From: an uncultured Ruminococcus sp.
Lineage (GTDB): Bacteria; Bacillota; Clostridia; Oscillospirales; Acutalibacteraceae
Assembly (NCBI GenBank): GCA_904393835.1
Contig: CAJFNC010000001.1
Span: 124,001-188,000 of the forward strand
Direction: 5' to 3'
DNA length: 64,000 bases
In this document: one piece after another, positions 8,262 to 17,468 of the stretch
Layout of the letters: the number at the start of each line of letters is the position of its first letter
How positions within the stretch are numbered: position 1 is the first letter of the stretch
Notes under the pieces: generated by a model
Databases searched by the model: none
What the model saw: the letters and a program-made list of their open reading frames with translations, nothing else
What the model was told of the DNA's origin: nothing
Translations under genes and position numbers: made by a program

Positions 8262-9193
8262 GAGATACAGTAATCAGAACGTTGATTGAACTCGGCAAAG
8301 AAGATAAAAATATAGAGCTTATTACAGGCGACCTCGGCTTCGGTGTATTAAAGCCCTTCTGGGAAACATTGCCCGACCAGTTTATAAACGCCGGTATTGC
8401 CGAGCAGAATATGACGGGTGTTGCCGCAGGTATGGCGCTTGAAGGCAAGAAAATGTTTACATATTCAATCGGAAATTTCCCGACGCTGCGCTGCCTTGAG
8501 CAGATCAGAAACGACTGCGCATATCACAATGCAAATGTTAATATTATCTGCGTCGGCGGCGGTTATGTTTACGGTTCTTTAGGAATGAGCCACCATGCGA
8601 CCGAGGATATCGCAGTTATGCGTGCTCTGCCGGGTGTAACCGTAATTTGCCCGGGTGATCCCGCCGAAGCGGCAAGCGCAGTCAGAACCATTGCGAATAC
8701 CGAAGGCACCTGCTATCTGAGGCTTGGTAGAGGCGGCGAAAAGGTTGTTAATACGGGAATAAAGGAATTTGTAATCGGCAGGGCTTACAAAATCCGTGAC
8801 GCAAAGGATTTGCCTAAAAAGGCTGCGATTTTCTCGACCGGCGCAATTCTTGAGGAAGCTTCAAAAGCGTGTGATATGCTTGAAGAATATGGAATTGCCG
8901 TTGAGCAGTACAGCTTCCCGACGGTTAAGCCGATTGACAAAGAAACAATAATGAAGTGCGCAGAGAAGTACGACGATATTTTCACTGTTGAAGAGCACAA
9001 CACTGTCGGAGGTTTCGGCGGAGCGGTATCTGAAGTTATGGCGGAGAACCCGTCAAAGGCAAGACTTCACAGAATCGGCATAAATGATTTTTACTGCATT
9101 GAGGTCGGCTCGCAAAGCTATCTCAGAAAACAGGTTGGCATAAACGCCGACGGAATTACACAAAAGGTAAAGGATGTTGTGTGCGGTGAGTAA
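8258..9193 (+). CDS. Transketolase, C-terminal (pyrimidine-binding) subunit
   Basis: The partner half of the preceding gene, 311 residues. It carries the PYR domain with the ThDP-activating glutamate in NAGIAEQNMTGVAAGMA, the GGGYVYGSLGMSHHA loop and a C-terminal transketolase domain ending with EEHNTVGGFGGAVSE. Together the two subunits cover a whole transketolase. The 3' end overlaps the start of the following glycosyltransferase. Base composition of this pair is more GC-balanced than the glycosyltransferase genes that follow. Confidence 0.92.
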   Translation: MRDTVIRTLIELGKEDKNIELITGDLGFGVLKPFWETLPDQFINAGIAEQNMTGVAAGMALEGKKMFTYSIGNFPTLRCLEQIRNDCAYHNANVNIICVGGGYVYGSLGMSHHATEDIAVMRALPGVTVICPGDPAEAASAVRTIANTEGTCYLRLGRGGEKVVNTGIKEFVIGRAYKIRDAKDLPKKAAIFSTGAILEEASKACDMLEEYGIAVEQYSFPTVKPIDKETIMKCAEKYDDIFTVEEHNTVGGFGGAVSEVMAENPSKARLHRIGINDFYCIEVGSQSYLRKQVGINADGITQKVKDVVCGE

Positions 9194-10319
9194 GAAGATT
9201 TTACTCACGGCAACAGAACTGCATTTGTCGCAATTCTGGGTGCCGCATATTGAAAATTTTATAAATCACGGATTTTCAGTTGATATTATTTGCTCCAATG
9301 TTTCAAACAAGGTGGATTTATTGAAACATATGCTTGGTGATTTACCTGTTAGGGTAGATGTTGTTGATCTTGCTCGTTCTCCTTTTAAGCTTTCAAATAT
9401 CAACGGATATAAGCAGATGAAAAAGATACTTGCCGACAGGAAATATGATATTATTATGACTAATGAACCGGTTATGGGAGTGGTAACGAGGCTTGCGGCG
9501 AAGAAATACAGAAAAGCAGGGACAAAGGTACTTTATACAGCCCATGGATTTCATTTTTATAAGGGCGCGCCTAAACTTAATTGGTTGATATTCTACCCTA
9601 TTGAAAAATGGCTCTCAAAATATACTGACGCATTAGTTACCATTAATACGGAGGATTTTGACAGGGCAAAAAGAAAATTTAAAGCTAAAAACACATATTA
9701 TTTACCCGGCATTGGAATTGATATTTCAAAATTCAGTAAAAATGCGGAAACAAGAAAGCAAAAACGCGCTGAACTCGGTTTAAAAGATAATGAAATAATG
9801 TTGTTTTCTGTGGCGGAACTTACTAAGCGCAAAAATCTGGCGGTTGCAATAAAAGCGATGTCAAGAATAATCGGCAGTAATATAAAGTATTTTGTCCGCG
9901 GTGAAGGAGAGCTCAAGGAATATTTGCTTGGACTTATAAAACAATATAACCTCGGTGATAAAGTATTTTTACTCGGATATGGTAAGGATATACCTCAGAT
10001 GTGTAATGCAGCAGATATTTTTATTTTCCCTACTTTGCAGGAGGGACTGCCGGTAGCCCTTATGGAGGCAATGGCAAACGGACTTCCTGTGTTATGTTCA
10101 AATGTCAGAGGAAATGTTGACCTTATTGAAGACGGCAAGGGCGGTTTTACATATGATAAATATGATTTTGAAGGCTTTGCCAAGGGAATTGATTTACTTG
10201 CAAAAAATGCCGAACTGCGAAAAACTATGGCGGAGTATAATATTAAGAAATTAGAAAAGTTTAAACTTAGCAATATTCAAAATAAATATGTAAAAATTAT
10301 TTATGAGTTATTTAAGTGA
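9186..10319 (+). CDS. Glycosyltransferase family 4 (EpsD-like)
   Basis: A GT-B fold retaining glycosyltransferase. The N-terminus SKKILLTATELHLSQFWVPH resembles EpsD/CapM-type enzymes. AHGFHFYKGAP is a typical acceptor-domain motif and the C-terminal EGLPVALMEA is the EX7E nucleotide-sugar motif. The GTG at 9186 is preferred as start because it gives the usual MSKKIL-type N-terminus with AAGGA eleven bases upstream; an ATG at 9174 would add four residues. Either way it overlaps the end of the transketolase gene. It probably adds an early sugar to the lipid carrier. Confidence 0.85.
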   Translation: MSKKILLTATELHLSQFWVPHIENFINHGFSVDIICSNVSNKVDLLKHMLGDLPVRVDVVDLARSPFKLSNINGYKQMKKILADRKYDIIMTNEPVMGVVTRLAAKKYRKAGTKVLYTAHGFHFYKGAPKLNWLIFYPIEKWLSKYTDALVTINTEDFDRAKRKFKAKNTYYLPGIGIDISKFSKNAETRKQKRAELGLKDNEIMLFSVAELTKRKNLAVAIKAMSRIIGSNIKYFVRGEGELKEYLLGLIKQYNLGDKVFLLGYGKDIPQMCNAADIFIFPTLQEGLPVALMEAMANGLPVLCSNVRGNVDLIEDGKGGFTYDKYDFEGFAKGIDLLAKNAELRKTMAEYNIKKLEKFKLSNIQNKYVKIIYELFK

Positions 10320-10331
10320 GAGTTGTATTTT

Positions 10332-11315
10332 ATGGGCAATTTCAAATTTAGTATAATTATTCCGGTTTATAACACGGAAAAGTATCTTGCAGAGTGTGTT
10401 GACAGCGTGTTGAACCAGACGTACAAGAATTTTGAAGTAATACTTGTAGATGACGGTTCAACCGATAATTCGCCAAAGCTATGTGATGAGTACACACAAA
10501 AAGACAGCAGAATAAAAGTTATTCACAAAAAAAACGGAGGATTATCATCTGCCAGAAATTCAGGTATGGAGATAATGACAGGCGATTACTTTATTTTTTT
10601 AGACAGCGACGATTATTGGAACAGCAATAGTTTTTTAAATAATCTCGTAAGCGACTGTTTATTTGAAAAAAATACCGATGTAATAATTTTTGGCTACGCT
10701 CAGTATTTTGAGGATACGGGTTTGAAAATTGATTATATTGATTTTTCAAAAAAATTTTTCGGAAAAAATAAAGAAGAACAGATTAAAAGTCTTATAGAAA
10801 ATGATATGTATCAGTCGTCCTCGTGTAATAAATGCGTTAAATCAATGCTGTATTATGAAAATGACCTTAAATTCAAAGAAGGGATATTCAGTGAAGATAT
10901 AGATTGGAGCGCACGTTTGCTTCTTTATGCTGATTCTTTTGATGTTATGGAATCCACTGTTTATATTTACAGACAAAACAGTCAATCAATTACTCACAAC
11001 AAGAGAAAGAAACACATTGTTGATTTAAAGAATAATATTAAGACAATTGTGGAATTATCCTATAATATTAAGGGCGAGCCGTATTATGATTATTATATGA
11101 ACTACTGTGCGTATCAATATATTACTTTTTTAAATTGTGTATGCTGTGTTGAGGACAATGAAGACATTTCAAAAGAGAAAGAAGAAATGAAAGAATATGC
11201 ATGGCTGCTAAAATACCATATAAATCGCAAGACAAGGTTGGTATATCTTTTTAATAAATTTTTGGGGTACAATGTAATGCTGTCATTGCTGAAATTGTAT
11301 TTAAAATTGAGTTAA
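10332..11315 (+). CDS. Glycosyltransferase family 2
   Basis: A GT-A fold inverting transferase with the standard N-terminal domain: FSIIIPVYNTEKYLAECVDS, LVDDGSTDNS, the GGLSSARNSG loop and the DSDDYW metal-binding motif. The C-terminal half (about residues 200-327) is variable and sets the acceptor. ATG at 10332 has GAGAG nine bases upstream and is preferred over an in-frame TTG three codons earlier. It is closely similar in its N-terminal 100 residues to the products at 15497, 16493 and 17469, which suggests a family spread by duplication or repeated acquisition. Confidence 0.87.
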   Translation: MGNFKFSIIIPVYNTEKYLAECVDSVLNQTYKNFEVILVDDGSTDNSPKLCDEYTQKDSRIKVIHKKNGGLSSARNSGMEIMTGDYFIFLDSDDYWNSNSFLNNLVSDCLFEKNTDVIIFGYAQYFEDTGLKIDYIDFSKKFFGKNKEEQIKSLIENDMYQSSSCNKCVKSMLYYENDLKFKEGIFSEDIDWSARLLLYADSFDVMESTVYIYRQNSQSITHNKRKKHIVDLKNNIKTIVELSYNIKGEPYYDYYMNYCAYQYITFLNCVCCVEDNEDISKEKEEMKEYAWLLKYHINRKTRLVYLFNKFLGYNVMLSLLKLYLKLS

Positions 11316-11342
11316 AATTCCGGCAATGAAAGGGTGAGCTGT

Positions 11343-12125
11343 ATGATTCCAAAAGTCATACATTATTGTTGGTTCGGCGGAAATCCAAAACCTGATATTA
11401 TAAATAAATGTATAGAGTCATGGAAAAAATTCTGTCCTGATTGGGAAATCAAAGAGTGGAATGAAACCAATTTTGATATAAATGAAGTTCCATATATGAA
11501 AGAGGCTTACGATTCAAAAAAATGGGCATTTGTATCTGATGTAGCACGGCTGTTAGTTATATATAAATATGGCGGAATTTATATGGATACCGATGTTGAG
11601 TTGTTAAGCACATTGTACAGTCTGACAGATTATGAGGCTTTTTTTGCTTTTGAAAGTGAAAGAAATATAAATACAGGATTAGGCTTTGGTGCTGTTAAGC
11701 ACCATAAGATAATCAAAGCAATGTTAGATTATTATAACGACAGGCATTTTACAATAGATGGTAAGGTCGATTTAACCCCTTGTCCTGCCGGAAACACTTC
11801 CGCGTTGACAAAATGTTGTGAAAAATTTATACGAGACGGTTCTACACAGACTATAGATAATGTCTGCATACTTTCGTGCAGCGATTATTTTAAATTTGCT
11901 CGTCATCATGCGACGGCTACCTGGACTGAAGGAAATCAATCATATATAAGAAAACCTTATCGTCCCACACGGTTAAAACAATTTTTGCGACAAACTAAAC
12001 GATTTGATTATATAGAAAAGCATTTTGGAAAAAAGGCGCTAAAGATGTATACTTTTTTTGCGTACGATTTTCTTGAATTTGGTTTGTTTTATTTAATAAA
12101 GCGATCATTTAGACGAAAGCATTGA
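11343..12125 (+). CDS. Glycosyltransferase with GT32-type DXD domain (capsular polysaccharide synthesis type)
   Basis: A protein of 260 residues beginning IPKVIHYCWFGGNPKP, the hallmark of the GT32/Gly_transf_sug family, with ARLLVIYKYGGIYMDTDVE carrying the catalytic DXD. Members transfer hexoses or related sugars in capsule and exopolysaccharide loci. ATG at 11343 is chosen over GTG at 11334 because AGGGTGAG lies just before it and the family begins with MIPK. A basic C-terminal tail may associate with the membrane. Confidence 0.86.
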   Translation: MIPKVIHYCWFGGNPKPDIINKCIESWKKFCPDWEIKEWNETNFDINEVPYMKEAYDSKKWAFVSDVARLLVIYKYGGIYMDTDVELLSTLYSLTDYEAFFAFESERNINTGLGFGAVKHHKIIKAMLDYYNDRHFTIDGKVDLTPCPAGNTSALTKCCEKFIRDGSTQTIDNVCILSCSDYFKFARHHATATWTEGNQSYIRKPYRPTRLKQFLRQTKRFDYIEKHFGKKALKMYTFFAYDFLEFGLFYLIKRSFRRKH

Positions 12126-12176
12126 CATATGGTGCGTGTTAAATATTTTAGTGCATTGTTTGAGGATTGATATGTT

Positions 12177-13076
12177 ATGGAAAATAAAATAAGAATAACT
12201 GTTTTTACGCCTGCCTATAACAGAGAAAAATGTCTTCCCAACGGGTATCATGCGTTGCAGAGACAGACTTGTAAAGATTTTATATGGCTTATTGTGGATG
12301 ACGGATCTAAGGATAATACAAGAGCGTTGGTTCAAAAATGGCAAAATGAAGATAATGACTTTGAAATACGATATATATATAAAGAAAACGGTGGGCTTCA
12401 CACCGCTTATAACACCGCCATTGCCAATATGGATACAGAGTTATGTGTATGCGTTGATTCTGACGATTATATGCCCGATGATGCAATAGAAAGAATACTT
12501 AATTTTTGGGATAAATACGGAAGTGACGATGTAGCCGGAATAGTGGGCCTTGATTATACTCCTGACGGAAAGCGATTAGGGGATAAATTGCCCGAACAGA
12601 AAACCGTAAATCTTATTGACCTGCTTACAGGTAAATATAAAATTGATAATAAAGACAGAAAAAACGTTGTCAGAACCGAACTGTACAAGCAGGTTGCCCC
12701 AATGAAGAGTTTCGAGGGTGAAAAGAACTTCAATCCGCATTATATGCATTTGTTAATATCACTGAAATATGATTTTTTGGTGATGAACGAAAATTTATGT
12801 TTTGTGGATTATCAACCTGACGGAATGGAAGCAAATATGTTGTGGCAATATTACAACAGTCCTAACAGTTTTGCAGAGATAAGATTACTTTATTTGTCTT
12901 TTCCAGACACCCCTCTTAAATTTAAAATAAGAAACAGTATTCACTATTGTTCAAGCTGTATTTTGGCAAAAAGAAAACATTTTATAAGGAAAGGTCCTCA
13001 TAGTGTTTTGGCGCTTGCGTGCCTGCCTGCAGGTTTTATGTTATCGCGATATATTATCAGTAAAAATAAAAAGTAA
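12177..13076 (+). CDS. Glycosyltransferase family 2
   Basis: A 299-residue GT2 enzyme. Motifs are ITVFTPAYNREKCLPNGYHA, IVDDGSKDNTR, ENGGLHTAYNTA and CVDSDDYMPDD. The HTAYN variant in place of SxARN marks a different branch from the other GT2 proteins of the locus. The C-terminal domain has a GEKNFNPHYMH stretch seen in a Firmicutes capsule glycosyltransferase group. The gap of 51 bases before it contains no separate gene. Confidence 0.86.
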   Translation: MENKIRITVFTPAYNREKCLPNGYHALQRQTCKDFIWLIVDDGSKDNTRALVQKWQNEDNDFEIRYIYKENGGLHTAYNTAIANMDTELCVCVDSDDYMPDDAIERILNFWDKYGSDDVAGIVGLDYTPDGKRLGDKLPEQKTVNLIDLLTGKYKIDNKDRKNVVRTELYKQVAPMKSFEGEKNFNPHYMHLLISLKYDFLVMNENLCFVDYQPDGMEANMLWQYYNSPNSFAEIRLLYLSFPDTPLKFKIRNSIHYCSSCILAKRKHFIRKGPHSVLALACLPAGFMLSRYIISKNKK

Positions 13077-13098
13077 ATTCGGGGAGAGATAGACGAAT

Positions 13099-14211
13099 AT
13101 GAAAAAAATCTTGTTTTTTATTCCTAATCTGTCTGTCGGCGGAGCTGAAAAAGTGCTTGTAAATCTTGTCAATAATATGGACAAAAGCAAGTTTGACATT
13201 ACGGTGCAGACACTTTTTGCAGGCGGTGTAAACGAACAGTTCCTGAAAAAGGATATTAAATATAAATACTGCTTTAAAAAGACTTTTAAGGGAAACAGCC
13301 AGATTTTAAAGCTGTTTTCACCGAAGAGCCTGTATAAAAAATTTATAAAAGAGCACTATGATATTATTGTTTCTTACTTGGAGGGATCTGCGGCGCGAAT
13401 TGTGAGCGGGTGCGATGATAAAAACACAAAGCTGGTAAGCTGGATACATATTGAGCAGCACGATGCTAAGAATGCAAGTTATGCATTTAAGAATTATGGT
13501 GAAGCGCAAAAGTGTTATCAAAGGTTTGACAGAACCATATGTGTATCTGAGTTTGTCAAAGAGGATTTTTTATCTCTTTTTAAGATTAGCAATTCTGTAG
13601 AGGTTCTCTACAATACAAATGAAACACATCAAATAATTGAGCAAGCTAAAGAAAAAATCAAAGATGTTGATTTTAATGATGATGAAATTAATATTTGCGT
13701 AGTAGGTACAATTTCAAAACGAAAGGGTTGCGACCGAATAGTAAGTATTCAAAAAAGACTAATTGACTGTAATATTAAATCACATATTTACTTTTTAGGA
13801 GTGGGCTCTGATGAGGAATTTGTGAAAATTTATGCAGCGAATAACGGAATACAAGATTCTGTAACTTTACTTGGCTATCAGACAAATCCGTATAAATATA
13901 TTTCAAAATGCGATATGTTTATATGTGCTTCTTTGGCAGAAGGATTCAGCACAGCCGCAACAGAGGCTCTGATACTAGGAGTACCTGTAGTAACGGTAAA
14001 TGTTTCAGGTATGAAAGAAATGCTCGGAGAGAATAACGAGTATGGCATAGTTACCGAGAACAACGAGGACGCTCTCTTTGAGGGAATTAAAAAGATGATA
14101 AAAACAGACGGTATGCTTAAGCACTATGCCGAAAAGGCAAAAGAAAGAGGAAAATTTTTCAGCACAGAAAATACGGTTAAGGCTGTTGAAAAAATGTTTG
14201 ACAGCTTGTGA
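13099..14211 (+). CDS. Glycosyltransferase family 4
   Basis: A 370-residue GT-B enzyme. The N-terminus (ILFFIPNLSVGGAEKVLVNL) has the GGAE motif of GT4 enzymes; the C-terminal domain has VGTISKRKGCDRI and AEGFSTAATEALILG (EX7E). It resembles EpsF/WaaG-type transferases that use UDP- or GDP-activated sugars. GGGGAGAG precedes the ATG. Confidence 0.88.
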   Translation: MKKILFFIPNLSVGGAEKVLVNLVNNMDKSKFDITVQTLFAGGVNEQFLKKDIKYKYCFKKTFKGNSQILKLFSPKSLYKKFIKEHYDIIVSYLEGSAARIVSGCDDKNTKLVSWIHIEQHDAKNASYAFKNYGEAQKCYQRFDRTICVSEFVKEDFLSLFKISNSVEVLYNTNETHQIIEQAKEKIKDVDFNDDEINICVVGTISKRKGCDRIVSIQKRLIDCNIKSHIYFLGVGSDEEFVKIYAANNGIQDSVTLLGYQTNPYKYISKCDMFICASLAEGFSTAATEALILGVPVVTVNVSGMKEMLGENNEYGIVTENNEDALFEGIKKMIKTDGMLKHYAEKAKERGKFFSTENTVKAVEKMFDSL

Positions 14212-14226
14212 TTCAGGGGTTAAATT

Positions 14227-15420
14227 ATGAAACACGCTTTTTACTTTAGATTTTATAAAATGATACATAATGAATTTATATGTTGTTTTTTGGCTCAGCT
14301 CGCATATTTTTTGTATTGTTGCCTGTATTTTTTTAAAAAGTTGCGTTTACATAAGAAAAATGTTAATATGACATTTGAGCAGGCGCACAATTTAATTGAC
14401 AGTGTATATCAAAAGCCCGATAAAAAAATCGAATATATAAATTCTCCGATTGATGATAAACTTGATTTATCGGTAGTCATTCCAGTTTACAACTATGCAG
14501 AAATTCTCGAACAAAATATTAAGTCAATTTTAAACCAAAAAACCGATTTTAAATACGAGGTTATTTTTGTCGATGACGGCTCAACTGACGGCGCTAAAGA
14601 AATTTTAAAGAAGTACGAAAACGAACCTAAAGTAAAAGTAATATATCAGCAAAACGGAGGTATAGGCACAGCAAGAAATGCTGGAATAAACGCTGCCTGC
14701 GGTAAGTATCTTATGTTTATCGATTGCGACGATACCGTGCACAGTGATATTATTCAGACTCTTATGGAAAGAGCGGTAAAAGACAATTGTGATATTGTTA
14801 TGGCTGCTCATAATCTTGACAAAGAGAAAAACGGCACGGTTTACGAGGTGATTCCAAACGTTTATCCTCAAAAAAATCTTATGAGGTATAAGTACGGAAA
14901 CGAAATTATGAATTATGCCGGATTGCCGTGGGCAAAGGTTTATAAGAGAGAGCTTTGGAATAAGGTTAGATTTTTCCCGGGCTATTGGTATGAGGATACC
15001 ATAATTCAGATGCTTATTTACCCTCAGTGCAAAACTTTTGAATATATTCCGAAAATCGTATATGAGTATAAATGGTACGAAAAGAACTTTTCGCATGTGC
15101 AAGGCAATTCAAAAAGCTATAAGGCTATTGATATATATGGTCTGATGTCCGAAATAATAAAGCATTATAATGAGATAAATTTACAACAAAATAAGGCATT
15201 TTATATTGATTTGCTTCGCCATTTTAGTTGCTTTTATTATCCGACAATTAGAAGTTTTGATGACGACATCATAACAGCAATGTTTTTACTTGCGAAAGAA
15301 TATGTTGATGAATACAGGCCTTCGGGCAAGGTGAAAATGCCGTTTATGCTCAGACAGGTTGAAAAGGCGTTTGAAAGCGGCAATATTGAGCTTTGGAAGT
15401 TGTCAAGCTGTTATCAGTAA
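14227..15420 (+). CDS. Glycosyltransferase family 2 with N-terminal extension
   Basis: A 397-residue GT2 protein. Unlike its neighbours it has an extra 75 or so residues ahead of the catalytic domain, including one hydrophobic stretch (about residues 15-38), so it may be tethered to the membrane. The catalytic part shows LSVVIPVYNYAEILEQN, FVDDGSTDGAKE, GGIGTARNAG and IDCDDTV; the DXD is DCDD, with cysteine in the middle in place of the usual serine. FPGYWYEDTI in the C-terminal part is common in this family. Start at ATG 14227 gives the whole hydrophobic segment. Confidence 0.85.
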   Translation: MKHAFYFRFYKMIHNEFICCFLAQLAYFLYCCLYFFKKLRLHKKNVNMTFEQAHNLIDSVYQKPDKKIEYINSPIDDKLDLSVVIPVYNYAEILEQNIKSILNQKTDFKYEVIFVDDGSTDGAKEILKKYENEPKVKVIYQQNGGIGTARNAGINAACGKYLMFIDCDDTVHSDIIQTLMERAVKDNCDIVMAAHNLDKEKNGTVYEVIPNVYPQKNLMRYKYGNEIMNYAGLPWAKVYKRELWNKVRFFPGYWYEDTIIQMLIYPQCKTFEYIPKIVYEYKWYEKNFSHVQGNSKSYKAIDIYGLMSEIIKHYNEINLQQNKAFYIDLLRHFSCFYYPTIRSFDDDIITAMFLLAKEYVDEYRPSGKVKMPFMLRQVEKAFESGNIELWKLSSCYQ

Positions 15421-15496
15421 AGAATATAATAAAAGTTTTTTACATAGAGAGAATTAGGCTATATTAAGCAACGCTAATTAAATAAAGGTATATATT

Positions 15497-16483
15497 ATGA
15501 ATAAATCGAAAATATCTGTAATAGTTCCTGCTTATAATGCGGAAAATATGATTGAAAATTGCATACAAAGTATTTTAAATCAGACATACCGCAATTTAGA
15601 AATTGTCATTGTCAATGACGGTTCAACCGACGGCACACTTGATATTTTAAAAGGACTTTCAAACAAAGACAGTCGAATTAAGATAGTTGATATTAAAAAC
15701 GGCGGCGTTTCACATGCTCGCAATACAGGCATAGACATTGCCACGGGCAGCTACATAACTTTTGTTGATTCCGATGATACAATAGAGCCTGATATGTATG
15801 AGTATTTGATAAATTTGATTGAAAAGTACAGCGTCGATATTGCGCATTGCAGTTATGCCAATATTGACAAATACGGCAACAGAAGAGTTGTAGGCGATAC
15901 TGGCAGAGAAATTTTGCAAAATCACGATGAGGCTTTAAAATGTCTGGTATCGGGAAGATTGTTTATCGGAGGATTATGTAATAAACTTTATAAAATAAAA
16001 CTTTTTGATGACGTCAGATTAGACGAAACAATAAAATTTAACGAAGATATTTTGATAAATTATGAACTGTTTGATAAGGCAAAAACATCGGTGTATTCAG
16101 ATAGGGCGCTTTATGATTACTATGCAAATGACGAAAGCGCGACGCACAGCTCAGACCCGGTGATTGCAAATAAACAGTGTATGTATGTGTCTGAATTGAT
16201 TTATCAGAAAAGCAAAGGAAAAATCTATGAATCGGACGCATCAAAAAGACTTGCCTATACGGCAATGGTACTTTACCGAGCTTATTTGTACTCCGACAGC
16301 GTAAGTAAAGCAGAAAAAAATGAATTAAAACATAGGCTAAGAGAATTTGACGCCAATAACTTATATGTCGGAAAGAACGAGAAAATAAATGTTTATATGA
16401 TGTCTCATATGCCGCTCTTTTATAAACTATTTTACAAATTTTATGATAAAATCAGAGTTAAAAAACTTGATCCCGAACAGTAG
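15497..16483 (+). CDS. Glycosyltransferase family 2
   Basis: A 328-residue GT2 enzyme with ISVIVPAYNAENMIENCIQS, IVNDGSTDGTLD, GGVSHARNTG and VDSDDTIEPD. The middle part (LCNKLYKIKLFDD, FNEDILINYELF) is the conserved acceptor-side motif of the EpsJ-like group. It follows a 76-base gap holding only an AAAGG ribosome site. It is a probable paralogue of the products at 10332, 16493 and 17469. Confidence 0.88.
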   Translation: MNKSKISVIVPAYNAENMIENCIQSILNQTYRNLEIVIVNDGSTDGTLDILKGLSNKDSRIKIVDIKNGGVSHARNTGIDIATGSYITFVDSDDTIEPDMYEYLINLIEKYSVDIAHCSYANIDKYGNRRVVGDTGREILQNHDEALKCLVSGRLFIGGLCNKLYKIKLFDDVRLDETIKFNEDILINYELFDKAKTSVYSDRALYDYYANDESATHSSDPVIANKQCMYVSELIYQKSKGKIYESDASKRLAYTAMVLYRAYLYSDSVSKAEKNELKHRLREFDANNLYVGKNEKINVYMMSHMPLFYKLFYKFYDKIRVKKLDPEQ

Positions 16484-16492
16484 GTGAAACAG

Positions 16493-17467
16493 ATGAAACC
16501 TTTGATTTCAGTCATTGTACCGATATACAATGTTGAAAAATACCTCAGCAAATGTGTTGACAGTATAATAAATCAAACATATAAAAATCTTGAAATAATC
16601 CTTGTTGACGATGGTTCACCGGATAACTGCCCGAAAATCTGCGATGAATATGAAAAAAAGGACAGCAGGATAAAGGTTATTCACAAAGAAAACGGCGGCT
16701 TGTCCGATGCCAGAAATGCAGGGATGAAAATTGCGAAAGGCAAGTACATAAGCTTTATTGACAGTGACGATTTTATAAGTGAAAATTTTATAAATATTCT
16801 TTACAGAAACCTTTCTGTGTCAAAATGCGATATTGCGGAGTGTGATATTTTGAAATTTGTCGAATACGAAAATCCGGTTGAGCAATTGTCGGATAAAAAA
16901 CCATTGGTTGTTGATACAGAAAAAGGTTTAAGTATGCTGATTGCAGAAAATGAATTTCACCAGTATGTATGGAATAAACTTTATAAATCGGAATTGATTA
17001 AAGGCATTTATTTTGAAAAAGGAAAACTCAATGAAGATGAATTTTGGACATACCGGATTTTTGGCAGAGCAAGGAGTATTTGTAAAATATACGATGTAAT
17101 GTATTTTTATTTGCAAAGAAAGAATAGTATAATGGGTGTTTCGTTTAATTTAAAACGGCTCGACTCACTCGAAGCAAAAGTACAAAGGCAGAAATATATT
17201 GATAAAAATTATCCGTCTGTTGCAAATCAGGCAAAGGTAGATTTGTTAGGAACCTGTATTTTTATGTGTCAGTCAGCCTTGAAGTTTATGGATGGTTCTG
17301 AAAAGAAGAAAGCAATAGAGATAATAAAAAAATGTGTAAAAGATAATCAATTAAAAAAAATTGATATCAGCAGTTTGCAGGACAAAAATCATTTTTGGTT
17401 TGGTTTCGCGCAGAAATGTTTTATCTTATGCTGTAAAATCAGAAGTATGACCGGAGTGGGATTTTAA
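16493..17467 (+). CDS. Glycosyltransferase family 2
   Basis: A GT2 enzyme of about 324 residues with ISVIVPIYNVEKYLSKCVDS, LVDDGSPDNCPKICDEY, GGLSDARNAG and IDSDDFI. WNKLYKSELI and KLNEDEFWTYRIF form the acceptor-side motif. ATG at 16493 is used because AGGTG lies six bases before it; a GTG at 16484 directly after the previous stop would add three residues. It is translationally close-coupled to both neighbours (the next ATG is one base after its stop). Confidence 0.88.
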   Translation: MKPLISVIVPIYNVEKYLSKCVDSIINQTYKNLEIILVDDGSPDNCPKICDEYEKKDSRIKVIHKENGGLSDARNAGMKIAKGKYISFIDSDDFISENFINILYRNLSVSKCDIAECDILKFVEYENPVEQLSDKKPLVVDTEKGLSMLIAENEFHQYVWNKLYKSELIKGIYFEKGKLNEDEFWTYRIFGRARSICKIYDVMYFYLQRKNSIMGVSFNLKRLDSLEAKVQRQKYIDKNYPSVANQAKVDLLGTCIFMCQSALKFMDGSEKKKAIEIIKKCVKDNQLKKIDISSLQDKNHFWFGFAQKCFILCCKIRSMTGVGF

Positions 17468-17468
17468 T

